DNA of 64,000 nucleotides from assembly GCF_003289625.1 (NCBI RefSeq), contig NZ_QMBN01000003.1:124001-188000 (forward strand), read 5' to 3'. Under the pieces are notes generated by a model that was not told the origin of the DNA, ran no database searches, and saw only the letters and a program-made list of their open reading frames with translations. The stretch comes from Microbacterium sp. SMR1 (GTDB taxonomy: Bacteria > Actinomycetota > Actinomycetes > Actinomycetales > Microbacteriaceae). Positions 36,580 through 45,260 of the stretch are shown piece after piece. How positions within the stretch are numbered: the first letter of the stretch is position 1; each line of letters opens with the position of its first letter. The position numbers and the translations under genes were made by a program.

Positions 36580-37761
36580 TCAGCGGATGCGGTGAACGAG
36601 GGCGACGGCGGTCGCTGAGACGCCTTCGCCGGTGCCGGTGAACCCGAGCCCGTCGGTCGTCGTCGCGGCGACGGAAACCGGCGCCCCGAGGGCATCCGTC
36701 AAGACCGCCTCGGCTTCGGCACGGCGGGGCGCGAATCGCGGGCGGTTGGCCTGCACCTGAACCGAGACGTTGCCGATCGCGAACCCGGCCTCAGACACGA
36801 GCTCGCGCACCCGCCGCAGGAAGACGACGCCCGAGGCACCCGCGTATTCGGGACGGTCGACGCCGAAGTGGGTGCCGATATCGCCGAGGCCCGCGGCCGC
36901 GAGCACCGCGTCGACGATCGCGTGGGCGACGGCGTCACCGTCGGAGTGTCCGCGCAGTCCGGCCTCACCGGGCCAATCGAGCCCGGCCAGCCGCAATGCC
37001 CCGTCTCCCCCGAAGGCGTGGACGTCGGTACCGATACCGACGAGCGGGATCACGGATTCCGCCGCAGTCGTCGGCCGCAACAGGTGACGCGCTCGATCGA
37101 GGTCGGCGGGCGTGGTGATCTTGAACGACAGGTCGTCGCCCATCACCGTGTGGACGGGGTGACCGGCGGCCGCGAACAGGGCGGCGTCGTCCGTGTACTC
37201 CTCGGCCGCCGCGGCGTACGCCGCCTCGAGGAGAGCGCGGGGGAAACCCTGGGGGGTCTGTGCCGCTACGAGCGGAGCGCGATCGACGGCTTCGTCGACC
37301 ACGGCGCCGGTCACGCGTTTGAGCGTATCGACGACCGGTCGGGCGGGGACGACCCCGGCGCCGGTGCGTTCGACTTCGGCGATCACCCGTTCGAAGACAT
37401 CCGGCGGGGTGAGGGCGCGAGCGGCGTCATGGACGAGGACGGTCTCAACGTCGGCCCACAGTGCTGCGAGCCCCGCGGCGACCGACTGCTGCCGCGTCTG
37501 CCCACCGACGACGACCGAGACGAGATCAGACCGCCCGCCGAATGCCGCTTCCGCCTCGGTCAGCGCGTCGCCCTGACGCCCGTGGGGAACGACGATCACG
37601 ACCTGCGCCGCCGGCGCCGCGGCAATGCCGTCGAGGGCGTGCCTCAGGATCGAATGCTCGTCGATACCGACGAAAGCCTTCGGCGCCCCGGCCGACAATC
37701 GTGTTCCGGAACCGGCCGCGACGACGACGATAGCGACGCGCGGAACGGGGATGATGCCCAC
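36580..37761 (-). CDS. ispDF: IspDF: fused MEP-pathway cytidylyltransferase and cyclodiphosphate synthase
   Basis: A 393-residue fusion catalysing two steps of the MEP isoprenoid pathway. Residues 1-230 are IspD (VAAGSGTRLSAGAPKAF, VLVHDAARALTP) and residues 235-393 IspF (GIGTDVHAF, GHSDGDAVAHAIVDA, TTTDGLGFTG). I chose the GTG at 37761 (GIIPVPRVAIVVVAAG) since it lies 22 bases after the carD stop; a GTG or ATG at 37830 would overlap carD by 47 bases. Confidence 0.95.
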   Translation of the reverse strand: MGIIPVPRVAIVVVAAGSGTRLSAGAPKAFVGIDEHSILRHALDGIAAAPAAQVVIVVPHGRQGDALTEAEAAFGGRSDLVSVVVGGQTRQQSVAAGLAALWADVETVLVHDAARALTPPDVFERVIAEVERTGAGVVPARPVVDTLKRVTGAVVDEAVDRAPLVAAQTPQGFPRALLEAAYAAAAEEYTDDAALFAAAGHPVHTVMGDDLSFKITTPADLDRARHLLRPTTAAESVIPLVGIGTDVHAFGGDGALRLAGLDWPGEAGLRGHSDGDAVAHAIVDAVLAAAGLGDIGTHFGVDRPEYAGASGVVFLRRVRELVSEAGFAIGNVSVQVQANRPRFAPRRAEAEAVLTDALGAPVSVAATTTDGLGFTGTGEGVSATAVALVHRIR

Positions 37762-37783
37762 GGCAGCGGATGCCGGATCGGCC

Positions 37784-38266
37784 TCAGGAGGCGAGGACCT
37801 CGTCGAGGACGCCCGAAGCGTGGTCCTCATCGGCCTTCAGCGCGAGCGCGATCTCGGAGACGAGGATCTGACGCGCCTTGGCGAGCATGCGCTTCTCACC
37901 CGCGGACAGGCCACGGTCCTGGTCGCGACGCCACAGGTCGCGAACGACTTCGCTCACCTTGATGACATCGCCCGAGGCGAGCTTCTCGAGGTTGGCCTTA
38001 TACCGACGCGACCAGTTGGTCGGCTCTTCGGTGAAGGGAGCGCGCAGGACGTCGAACACGCGCTCGAGACCGTCCTTGCCGATGACGTCGCGAACGCCGA
38101 CCAGGTCGACGTTGTCAGCCGGGACCTCGATGATGAGGTCTCCCTGGGTGACGTTGAGCTTCAGGTATTTCTTCGTCTCGCCCTTGATGATCCGGTCCTT
38201 GACCTCGATGATCGTGGCTGCCCCGTGGTGGGGGTAGACGACGGTTTCGCCAACCTCAAAAAGCAT
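37784..38266 (-). CDS. carD: CarD-family transcription factor
   Basis: A 160-residue RNA polymerase-binding protein. The N-terminal Tudor-like domain ([17 protein letters not shown]) contacts RNA polymerase beta, and the helical C-terminal part ([20 protein letters not shown]) stabilises open complexes at ribosomal promoters. The ATG at 38266 gives the usual N-terminus MLFEVGE; a longer ORF start (38311) is not needed. The order carD-ispDF is conserved. Confidence 0.96.
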   Translation of the reverse strand: MLFEVGETVVYPHHGAATIIEVKDRIIKGETKKYLKLNVTQGDLIIEVPADNVDLVGVRDVIGKDGLERVFDVLRAPFTEEPTNWSRRYKANLEKLASGDVIKVSEVVRDLWRRDQDRGLSAGEKRMLAKARQILVSEIALALKADEDHASGVLDEVLAS

Positions 38267-38421
38267 GGAGTTATATCCCTTCGGCAACATCCAGGATAAC
38301 ACAGGGGGCATACAGTAAGGTTTGCCGCCGCTTATGCCCCGCAGCGTCCAGCCGATGTCGGCGGACCAGCCTCGTCACCCTCTAGACTGCTGAGGACGCC
38401 GTCTGCCTGCCTGGAGGATCC

Positions 38422-38955
38422 GTGAAACTGCGAATCGTCGCTTCGATTGCCGTGGGCGCCGCCCTGACCCTGGGAGCCGCCGGCTGCAGCATGATCGCGC
38501 CGCAGGCGACCACGATCGACTTCTCCGCTTCGGACGGCGTGAACATCCCGCCGTCCGGCCCGCTCGACGTCCGCAACGCGATGGTCATCGCCGACGAGTC
38601 CGGCACGGCCGGCAACTTCCTCGCCGCCATCGTCAACCCCACCGACGAGGACCACACGCTCATCTTCGGGTTCGACGGCGTCACCACCGAGATCGAGGTC
38701 CCGGCCCGCGACAGCATCAGCCTGGGCGTCGACGGCAACGAGCCGATCCTGCTCGACGGCATCGACACCAAGCCCGGCGCGACCCTTCCGATGTCGTTCC
38801 AGTCGGGCGACGCCGAGGGCGTACGCATCGACGTGCCCGTCCTCGACGGCAAGCTTCCCTACTACACCGAGTACGTCCCGCTCGAGACGCCGACCCCGTC
38901 GGCCACGCCCACTCCAACGGCGACGCCCACCCCGTCGGCCAGCCCGACCCCGTGA
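38422..38955 (+). CDS. Secreted lipoprotein with Pro-Thr repeat tail
   Basis: A 177-residue protein with a signal peptide and lipobox (ALTLGAAGC, cleavage before Cys near residue 22). The mature part (about residues 40-150) resembles a small beta-sandwich: DVRNAMVIADESGTAGNFLA and PTDEDHTLIFGF. The last 25 residues are (T/S)P repeats. GTG start after GGAGGA. Related proteins exist in Microbacteriaceae, one group being called 'DNA modification methylase', which the sequence does not support. Function unknown. Confidence 0.85.
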   Translation: MKLRIVASIAVGAALTLGAAGCSMIAPQATTIDFSASDGVNIPPSGPLDVRNAMVIADESGTAGNFLAAIVNPTDEDHTLIFGFDGVTTEIEVPARDSISLGVDGNEPILLDGIDTKPGATLPMSFQSGDAEGVRIDVPVLDGKLPYYTEYVPLETPTPSATPTPTATPTPSASPTP

Positions 38956-38978
38956 CGACTCGGCGCATCTGACGCGAC

Positions 38979-39015
38979 GAGAGGGCCCGGCGTTCATCGC
39001 CGGGCCCTCTCTTTT
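38979..39015. terminator. Strong terminator between lipoprotein gene and regX3
   Basis: A 14-bp stem (38979-38992 with 38998-39011) has a 5-base loop and is followed by TTTT on the plus strand. Confidence 0.88.
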
Positions 39016-39032
39016 CATCGCGCTCGCGAGCG

Positions 39033-39716
39033 TCAGCCTTCGAATCGATAGCCGAGGCCCCGAACGGTGAGCAGCATCGACGGCTGCCCCGGGTCGCTCT
39101 CGATACGCGAGCGGATGCGCTTGATGTGCACGTCCAAGGTCTTCGTGTCACCGAAGTAGTCGCTGCCCCACACGCGGTCGATCAGCTGGCCGCGGGTCAT
39201 GACACGTCCAGCGTTGCGCATCAGCACTTCGAGCAGCTCGAACTCCTTGAGCGGCATGTTGATCACGCTGCCGTCCACGGCGACCGTGTGACGGTCGAGG
39301 TCGATCGTGACCCGCCCGCCGACGAGCACGCGTTCGTCGACATCGACCTCTGCGGTCGCCGCACGGCGCAGCACAGCCCGCATCCGCGCCAGCAGCTCGC
39401 GCGACGAGTACGGCTTCGTCACGTAATCGTCGGCGCCCAATTCGAGCCCGACGACGATGTCGACCTCGGAGTCCTTGGCCGTGAGCATGATGATCGGGAT
39501 CTTCGACGTCGTCCGGATGATGCGGCACACCTCGGTTCCCGGCATCCCGGGCAGCATGAGGTCGAGCAGCACGATGTCGGCACCACGCGACTCGAAAGCC
39601 TCGAGCGCAGCGGGTCCGTCCTCGGCGATCTCGACCTCGAAACCTTCCCGTCGCAGCAGGTAGGCCAGCGGGTCGGCGAGGTCGGGCTCATCCTCCACGA
39701 GCAGGACACGGGTCAT
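39033..39716 (-). CDS. regX3: Response regulator RegX3
   Basis: A 227-residue OmpR-family regulator. The receiver domain has the Asp in IVLLDLMLPGMPG near residue 52 and Lys in VTKPYS. The winged helix holds MPLKEFELLEVLM and ends GLGYRFEG. With SenX3 it controls the phosphate starvation response. The start overlaps the senX3 stop by four bases. The adjacent phoU gene and the PHO box before pstS support the assignment. Confidence 0.94.
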   Translation of the reverse strand: MTRVLLVEDEPDLADPLAYLLRREGFEVEIAEDGPAALEAFESRGADIVLLDLMLPGMPGTEVCRIIRTTSKIPIIMLTAKDSEVDIVVGLELGADDYVTKPYSSRELLARMRAVLRRAATAEVDVDERVLVGGRVTIDLDRHTVAVDGSVINMPLKEFELLEVLMRNAGRVMTRGQLIDRVWGSDYFGDTKTLDVHIKRIRSRIESDPGQPSMLLTVRGLGYRFEG

Positions 39717-40921
39717 GATGGGTCTCCCTTCGTCCGGGCGGGAAGGGCCCGGGCGATCTTCTTTCTGGTCTTCCTGGGCGTCGGCGCCGCGCCGTCGGGC
39801 GCGGCGATCGCGGGAAGGCGGATGGTGAACGTGGAGCCGCGGCCCGGCCGCGACCACAGCTGGACCTCGCCCCCGTGGCGCTGGACGGCGTGCTTGACGA
39901 TCGACAGCCCGAGCCCCGTGCCCCCGGTGCGTCGGGAACGGGCGTAGTCGGCCCGGTAGAAGCGCTCGAAGACGCGCTGCTGCTCACTCTCGGGGATCCC
40001 GATGCCCCGGTCGGTGACGGCGATCTCCACCGTGTCGCCGTTGCCACGGATGCCCACGCCCACTTGGCTCGCCGGCGGCGAATAGACGATGGCGTTGGCG
40101 ATGAGATTGCCCACCGCTTCGCTCAGCACCTGCACGTCGCCGCGGACGTAGAGCCCGCGGTCGCCACCGCGCACGAGCGCGACGCCCGCCGACTCGGCAG
40201 CGATCGCGTGCGTCTCGATCGCCGACGTGACGACCTCGTCGATCGCGACGTCGCGCAGCTCGGTCAGCTCGTCGGAGGACTGCAGGCGAGACAGGCTCAT
40301 GATGCGCGAGGTCAGGTTGCCGAGCCGCATCGCCTCGGCGCTCAGCCTGCTGGCGAACGAGCGCACCTGTTCCGGGTCGTCGGCGGCCGACTCGATCGCC
40401 TCGGCGAGCAGAGTGACGGCTCCGACCGGTGTCTTCAGCTCGTGGCTCGTGTTGGCCACGAAGTCGCGGCGCATCTCGGCGAGCCGCTCGCGCTCGGTGA
40501 TGTCGCGGACCAGCACGAGCGTGAAACGCGGCGTGATGCTGCTGGCGCGCGCGACGATGAGGCGCGGTTCCGCCGGCGCGACGCCGCGTCGGAGCTTCAG
40601 CGTTCCCGTCTCGGAATGCGGCACGCCGCGGGAGGACCGCAGCAGCTCGCGCAGCTCGTCTCCGGGGATCGACTCGCCCTCGAAGAGACCGAACAGCTCG
40701 GCGGAGGGCGACGTCGCGACGATCGTGAACGACGCATCGACGATGAGCGCAGCCTCGTCGAGGGCGCCCAGAACCTCACGCGCGCCCGCAGGCAGTTCGC
40801 CGTCGGCCTGTTCCTGCGCCTGAGCGCGAGCACGCCAGGCGAGGAAGGCCACGGCGCTGATGAGAAGGCCGACGAACACGCCCGCGAGAAGGGCGAGCAG
40901 CGCGAGCTGCGTCGGATTCAT
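39713..40921 (-). CDS. senX3: Sensor histidine kinase SenX3
   Basis: A 402-residue kinase: a membrane helix (residues 3-25), a PAS-like domain, a HisKA box (ANTSHELKTPVGAV), and an ATPase domain (NLIANAIVYSPP, GGTGLGLSIV). It is the partner of RegX3, and PhoU modulates its activity. The ATG has a TAATCT hexamer (40928-40933) six bases upstream, with a GGAGGA in the spacer. Divergent from phoU. Confidence 0.94.
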   Translation of the reverse strand: MNPTQLALLALLAGVFVGLLISAVAFLAWRARAQAQEQADGELPAGAREVLGALDEAALIVDASFTIVATSPSAELFGLFEGESIPGDELRELLRSSRGVPHSETGTLKLRRGVAPAEPRLIVARASSITPRFTLVLVRDITERERLAEMRRDFVANTSHELKTPVGAVTLLAEAIESAADDPEQVRSFASRLSAEAMRLGNLTSRIMSLSRLQSSDELTELRDVAIDEVVTSAIETHAIAAESAGVALVRGGDRGLYVRGDVQVLSEAVGNLIANAIVYSPPASQVGVGIRGNGDTVEIAVTDRGIGIPESEQQRVFERFYRADYARSRRTGGTGLGLSIVKHAVQRHGGEVQLWSRPGRGSTFTIRLPAIAAPDGAAPTPRKTRKKIARALPARTKGDPS

Positions 40922-40993
40922 TCCTCCAGATTAGAACGCGGCGCAGGGTCCGCCCATCGCGTCTCGGCCGTTCCTACCCCGACTCGCGCGGAT

Positions 40994-41036
40994 GTTCATC
41001 GGCTCGGCACCGTTCGTTAACCTTGTCGAGCGACAA
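40994..41036. promoter_or_regulatory. Control region between senX3 and phoU
   Basis: GTTCATC (40994-41000), GTTCGTTAACC (41012-41022) and a palindrome TTGTCG-AG-CGACAA (41023-41036) sit between divergent genes. The first two loosely resemble RegX3/PHO box halves but lack the 11-base period. Low certainty. Confidence 0.4.
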
Positions 41037-41092
41037 TCGCGTCGCCGTGAGTACGGCGTCGTGCTGTCTCCGCAAGAAGGAAAGGTGCTCCG

Positions 41093-41779
41093 ATGCGCGA
41101 AGTGTTCCACCAGTCCCTCGAGGACGTCCAGACCCGCCTGGTCGAGATCTCCGAGCTGGTGACCGTCGCGATCGAGAAGGCCACGCGTGCATTCGGCACG
41201 AGCGACATCACCCTCGCCGAAGAGGTCATCGACGCGGATGCCGTGATCGATGAGAAGGCCATCGCGATCGACGAGCTGGCGATCGAGATCCTCGCCCGCC
41301 AGCAGCCGGTCGCCCGTGACCTGCGCATCGTCGTCTCGGCGCTGCGCACGAGTGCGTCGCTCGAGCGCATGGGCGACATCGCCGAGCACATCGCGCAGCT
41401 CACCCGCATGCGCTTCCCCGAGCGAGCGATCCCGAAGGGCCTCAAGGGCACCTTCACCAAGATGGGCGAGATCGACGTCGAGGTCGCGCGCACGCTGACC
41501 GAGCTGCTGCGCTCGGAAGACCTCGCGCTCGTCGAGACCCTGCGTGCTCTCGACGACCGGCTCGACGACCTCCACCTCAGCGTCTTCGAGAAGGTACTCA
41601 GCGAGAACTGGCAGGGCGAGGCCGCGGCCACGGTCGACGCGACCCTCGCCAGCCGGTACCACGAGCGCTTCGCCGATCACGCGGTGACGGTCGGCAAGCG
41701 CGTGGCCTACCTCGCGACGGGTGAATGGCGCCCCGACACCGAGACGATCAACGTCATCGTGAACGAGAGCGGTCTCTGA
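41093..41779 (+). CDS. phoU: Phosphate transport regulator PhoU
   Basis: A 228-residue helical protein of two PhoU repeats (EVFHQSLEDVQTRL near the start and VARTLTELLRSEDL near 130), each with the Asp/Glu metal cluster seen in RDLRIVVSALRTSASLERMGD. It links the Pst transporter to SenX3. AAGGAAAGG lies before the ATG. It is separate from pstSCAB, which is usual in actinobacteria. Confidence 0.95.
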   Translation: MREVFHQSLEDVQTRLVEISELVTVAIEKATRAFGTSDITLAEEVIDADAVIDEKAIAIDELAIEILARQQPVARDLRIVVSALRTSASLERMGDIAEHIAQLTRMRFPERAIPKGLKGTFTKMGEIDVEVARTLTELLRSEDLALVETLRALDDRLDDLHLSVFEKVLSENWQGEAAATVDATLASRYHERFADHAVTVGKRVAYLATGEWRPDTETINVIVNESGL

Positions 41780-41798
41780 CCGACATCCGGTCTCGACG

Positions 41799-41834
41799 AC
41801 GAAGGGGCGGTGCCGATCGGCACCGCCCCTTCGT
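41799..41834. terminator. Terminator between phoU and gpmA
   Basis: A perfect 36-bp palindrome (two 18-bp arms) between convergent genes. It can end transcription in both directions. Confidence 0.88.
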
Positions 41835-41845
41835 GCGTGTCGTAC

Positions 41846-42595
41846 TTATGCCTTGCCCTGGTTGGCCACGGCAGCAGCTCCCGCTGCGGCCGCCTCGGGG
41901 TCGAGGTACTCGCCCGGACCGAGCGGCTTCAGGTCCTCGTCGAGCTTGTAGACCAGCGGGATGCCGGTGGGGATGTTCAGCTCGGCGATGTCGTCGTCGC
42001 TGATGCCCTCGAGCTGCTTGACGAGCGCGCGGAGCGAGTTGCCGTGAGCGGTGACGAGCACGGTCTTGCCGGCACGCAGGTCCGTGGCGATGTCGGACTC
42101 CCAGTAGGGCAGCAGACGGTCGATGACGAGCTTCAGTGACTCGGTGCGGGGCACCTCGCCGTCGATGTCGGCATAGCGCGGGTCGTTCACCTGGCTGTAC
42201 TGGTCGTCGTCGGCGAGGGGCGGCGGCGGCACGTCGAACGAACGACGCCACAGCATGAACTGCTCGTTGCCGAACTCCGCGAGGGTCTGCGCCTTGTCCT
42301 TGCCCTGCAGGGCGCCGTAGTGACGCTCGTTCAGACGCCACGAACGCTTGACCGGGATCCAGAGGCGGTCGGCCGCATCGAGCGCGATCTGAGCGGTCTG
42401 GATGGCGCGGCTGAGGACCGATGTGTACAGGACGTCGGGAAGCAGGCCCGCCTCGGCGAGCAGCTCACCGCCGCGCTGGGCCTCGGCCTTGCCCTGGTCG
42501 GTCAGTCGGACGTCGACCCATCCGGTGAACTGGTTGGACTTGTTCCACTCGCTCTGCCCGTGGCGGAGGAGGATCAGCGTGTAGGGCGCACTCAT
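41846..42595 (-). CDS. gpmA: 2,3-bisphosphoglycerate-dependent phosphoglycerate mutase
   Basis: A 249-residue histidine phosphatase-fold glycolytic enzyme. The active-site RHG is at residues 11-13 ([10 protein letters not shown]), with [16 protein letters not shown] and the second His in [11 protein letters not shown]. The ATG has TAGACT (42602-42607) six bases upstream. Full length; a short alanine-rich tail follows the core. Confidence 0.97.
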   Translation of the reverse strand: MSAPYTLILLRHGQSEWNKSNQFTGWVDVRLTDQGKAEAQRGGELLAEAGLLPDVLYTSVLSRAIQTAQIALDAADRLWIPVKRSWRLNERHYGALQGKDKAQTLAEFGNEQFMLWRRSFDVPPPPLADDDQYSQVNDPRYADIDGEVPRTESLKLVIDRLLPYWESDIATDLRAGKTVLVTAHGNSLRALVKQLEGISDDDIAELNIPTGIPLVYKLDEDLKPLGPGEYLDPEAAAAGAAAVANQGKA

Positions 42596-42635
42596 GCTCC
42601 GAGTCTATCGAGCCGGGGCCTGCGATCATGGGGTC

Positions 42636-43454
42636 ATGGCCCCGGGACATATCGGGCAGGCCACCCGTGGAACCACGAACACGAACCGCCTGCGTCGCGT
42701 CGATCGCTGGATCGCGCGGCATCCCGTGCTGCGCCGGTGCGCCGACCCCCTGGTGATCGACCTCGGCTACGGCGCGAGCGGCGTCACGGCGTTCGAGCTG
42801 GAGGCACGCCTGCGCCCCGCGCGACCCGACGTCGAGGTGCTCGGGCTCGAGATCGATCCCGAGCGCGTCGCTCGCGCGCGCACGCAGCTCGAGGAGGTGC
42901 GGGTCGGACGGACGCCCTTCGCCCCGGACGCCCGCGTCGGATTCGCGCGAGGCGGGTTCGAGGTGCCCGTGCCGGGGAGCCGACGGCCGGCGATCATCCG
43001 CGCCTTCAACGTGTTGCGCCAGTACGACGAGGCGGATGTCGCCGACGCGTGGTCCCGGATGACGTCGCGCCTCGCGCCCGACGGGATGCTCGTCGAGGGC
43101 ACGTGCGACGAGATCGGCCGGGTGAGCACCTGGATCGAGGTGGGCCCGGATGCCGCACCCCGCAGCCTCACGATCTCGCTCCGTCTCGCGGGGCTCGACT
43201 CCCCCGCGATCGCCGCCGAACGGCTGCCCAAGGCGCTCATCCACCGGAACGTCGCGGGTGAGCGGGTGCACGAGCTGCTGTCGTCGCTCGACGACGAGTG
43301 GCGACGGGCCGCGCCGGCATCCGCTTTCGGCCCGGTGCAACGGTGGCGGACGGCCCTGGGGGCGATGGCTGACCGCGGAATCGACCTCGGCGACCGTTCA
43401 CGGTGGCGCCTGGGCGAGTTCACCGTTCCCTGGAGCGCAGTCGCGCCGCACTGA
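42636..43454 (+). CDS. SAM-dependent methyltransferase-like protein
   Basis: A 272-residue protein with a class I methyltransferase core. Motif I is VIDLGYGASGVTAFELEARL near residue 38, motif II LGLEIDPERVARA, and motif III MLVEGTCDEIGR. The substrate is unknown. The ATG at 42636 has a GATCAT hexamer six bases upstream. It diverges from gpmA. Confidence 0.82.
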   Translation: MAPGHIGQATRGTTNTNRLRRVDRWIARHPVLRRCADPLVIDLGYGASGVTAFELEARLRPARPDVEVLGLEIDPERVARARTQLEEVRVGRTPFAPDARVGFARGGFEVPVPGSRRPAIIRAFNVLRQYDEADVADAWSRMTSRLAPDGMLVEGTCDEIGRVSTWIEVGPDAAPRSLTISLRLAGLDSPAIAAERLPKALIHRNVAGERVHELLSSLDDEWRRAAPASAFGPVQRWRTALGAMADRGIDLGDRSRWRLGEFTVPWSAVAPH

Positions 43455-43482
43455 CGCCCGCCGCGTCCGTCATCGCGCGAGG

Positions 43483-44175
43483 TCAGCCCTCGTTCCAGTC
43501 AGCGGCGTCCCGTCGCGCCGCAGCACGGCGAGCGACGGCGACAGCGGCTTCGTAGCCCTCCTCGGGGTACGAGACGAGGTGCTCCGTCGCGAGGGCGTGC
43601 ACGCGGACGTTCCACTCCCCCGCTGCCGCAGCCCGGTCGATCGCGTCGCGGCCCGATTCGCCGAGCATCACGAACGCCCGGCTCAGACTCTGCTGCAGAT
43701 CGTCCGGCCCGAGGCCGAAGTGCGCCGCCAGTTCCGATGCGAGCGCGGCGCGCTCGGCCTCGGGTGCGAGTCCGGCTGCGGTACGCCACGCGGTCCGCGC
43801 GACGTCGGCGTTCTCGTCGTGCAAGAGCTCCGATGTGATCGCGGGCCAGGCCCGGGGGTCGCGGATCTTCGAGAGCGTGTGGAGCGCCTGAGCCCGTGCC
43901 CTCGGGAACGGCGATCCGAGCTCGGGAAGCACCCGATCGAGAGTCGTGTCGCGGTCCTGCCGGGTGAGGGCCCAGGTCAGGGTCTCGCGAACGGTGAGGT
44001 CGGGCTCGTGCGCGCACTGCTCGACGAGCACCGGAACGTACTCGGGACGCGGGTAGGTTCCCGCCGCCATCGCGCTGCGAACCCGCTCCGACCCGTCGGG
44101 TGAGGCCAGTGCGCGGCGCAGCAGATCCGCGGCCGTGGGGGCGTCGGCGGCGGACGGGATGTTCTCACTGGTCAT
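43483..44175 (-). CDS. HEAT-repeat protein
   Basis: A 230-residue protein built of helical repeats: PDLTVRETLTWALTR, FPRARAQALHTLSKI, ADVARTAWRTAAGL. This pattern belongs to the HEAT/PBS-lyase-like alpha-solenoids, which bind other proteins. No catalytic residues. GAGGAG before the ATG. Its stop is near the methyltransferase gene end. Partner unknown. Confidence 0.82.
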   Translation of the reverse strand: MTSENIPSAADAPTAADLLRRALASPDGSERVRSAMAAGTYPRPEYVPVLVEQCAHEPDLTVRETLTWALTRQDRDTTLDRVLPELGSPFPRARAQALHTLSKIRDPRAWPAITSELLHDENADVARTAWRTAAGLAPEAERAALASELAAHFGLGPDDLQQSLSRAFVMLGESGRDAIDRAAAAGEWNVRVHALATEHLVSYPEEGYEAAVAVARRAAARRDAADWNEG

Positions 44176-44206
44176 GGTGTGGCTCCTCGTCTCCTATCGA
44201 ACACGC

Positions 44207-45154
44207 TCAGCGGCCCTCGGGCTCGGATCCGGCCGATCTCACGAGGCGGCTGCGGCGCGCGGCTTGCCGCGCCCGCCCGCGACCGCGCTCGGCGAGGAAG
44301 CCCGCCAAGTCGTCGACGACGGCTTCGATGAGCGGAGCCCGCGGCCCGTCCGCATCCCACCCCGCGTACAACTGCGCCTCGAGGCATCCGTCAGCCCCGG
44401 CGATCGGGACCGTCACCGTTCCCGGAGCCGGGTCGTCCGTCAGCACGGCGATCCCGCGTCCCGCGGCCACCAGCGCGCGAGCGATCGCGGGCTGGCGCAC
44501 GGTGATGGGGTCGTCGTAGGCGAGGCCGGCCCGGCCGACCTCGTGGTCGAGGGCACGTCGCGCCGCGCTGTTGGGCGTCAGCAGCACGAGCGGATGCTGC
44601 ACGAGCTCGCCGACGCCGACCTCCGCGCGCCGCGCGAGGTCGTGCTCGCGCGGCACATGAGCCCACACGCGCGCTGCGGACAGACGGCGCCCACGCCACC
44701 CCGGCCGCGGCGTCGTCGTCGAGATCCCGAGGTCCGCGCCTCGCGTGGCGGCCAGGTCGAACACGCGGAACGGGTCGGCGTCGTCGCAGTCGAGCACCGG
44801 CGCGGCCGCACCCCGTGCGACGAGGTAGGGGGCGATCGCCGACGTGATGGTCGCCGACGGCGCGATGACGTGCAGAATGGCTCGGGTCTGCCCGCTCTCC
44901 TGCTTGGTCCGTCCCACGACGTTCTCGGCGAGCGCGAGCAGGTCGGTTACGCGATCGTAAAATCTGGCACCGGCCGGAGTCGGGCGCACCGGCCCGTTGC
45001 CCCGGACCAGCAGGCGAACCCCGAGCTCCTCCTCGAGCCGCTGGATCTGCCGTGACATCGCCGGCTGCGTGATACTGCGGCGACGCGCACCCGCCGAGAT
45101 CGAGCCCTCCTCGACGACGGCGGCGAAAGACGCGAAAGCGAACAGGTCGGCCAT
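44207..45154 (-). CDS. LysR-family transcriptional regulator
   Basis: A 315-residue regulator with an N-terminal winged helix (FASFAAVVEEGSISAGARRR, SRQIQRLEEELGVRLLVR) and a LysR substrate-binding domain. It is divergent from the transporter and amidohydrolase genes, so it probably controls them. A TATGTT hexamer (45168-45163) lies eight bases before the ATG. The ligand may be the amidohydrolase substrate, not identified here. Confidence 0.92.
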   Translation of the reverse strand: MADLFAFASFAAVVEEGSISAGARRRSITQPAMSRQIQRLEEELGVRLLVRGNGPVRPTPAGARFYDRVTDLLALAENVVGRTKQESGQTRAILHVIAPSATITSAIAPYLVARGAAAPVLDCDDADPFRVFDLAATRGADLGISTTTPRPGWRGRRLSAARVWAHVPREHDLARRAEVGVGELVQHPLVLLTPNSAARRALDHEVGRAGLAYDDPITVRQPAIARALVAAGRGIAVLTDDPAPGTVTVPIAGADGCLEAQLYAGWDADGPRAPLIEAVVDDLAGFLAERGRGRARQAARRSRLVRSAGSEPEGR

Positions 45155-45260
45155 GCATCGAGAACATACCTCAATGCCCGAATATCATTCGACAACATGG
45201 CGGGCTCTCGGGAGCATGGCCGGACGGCGCTGCTGCGTCGATACGAGAGGACCCGACCCC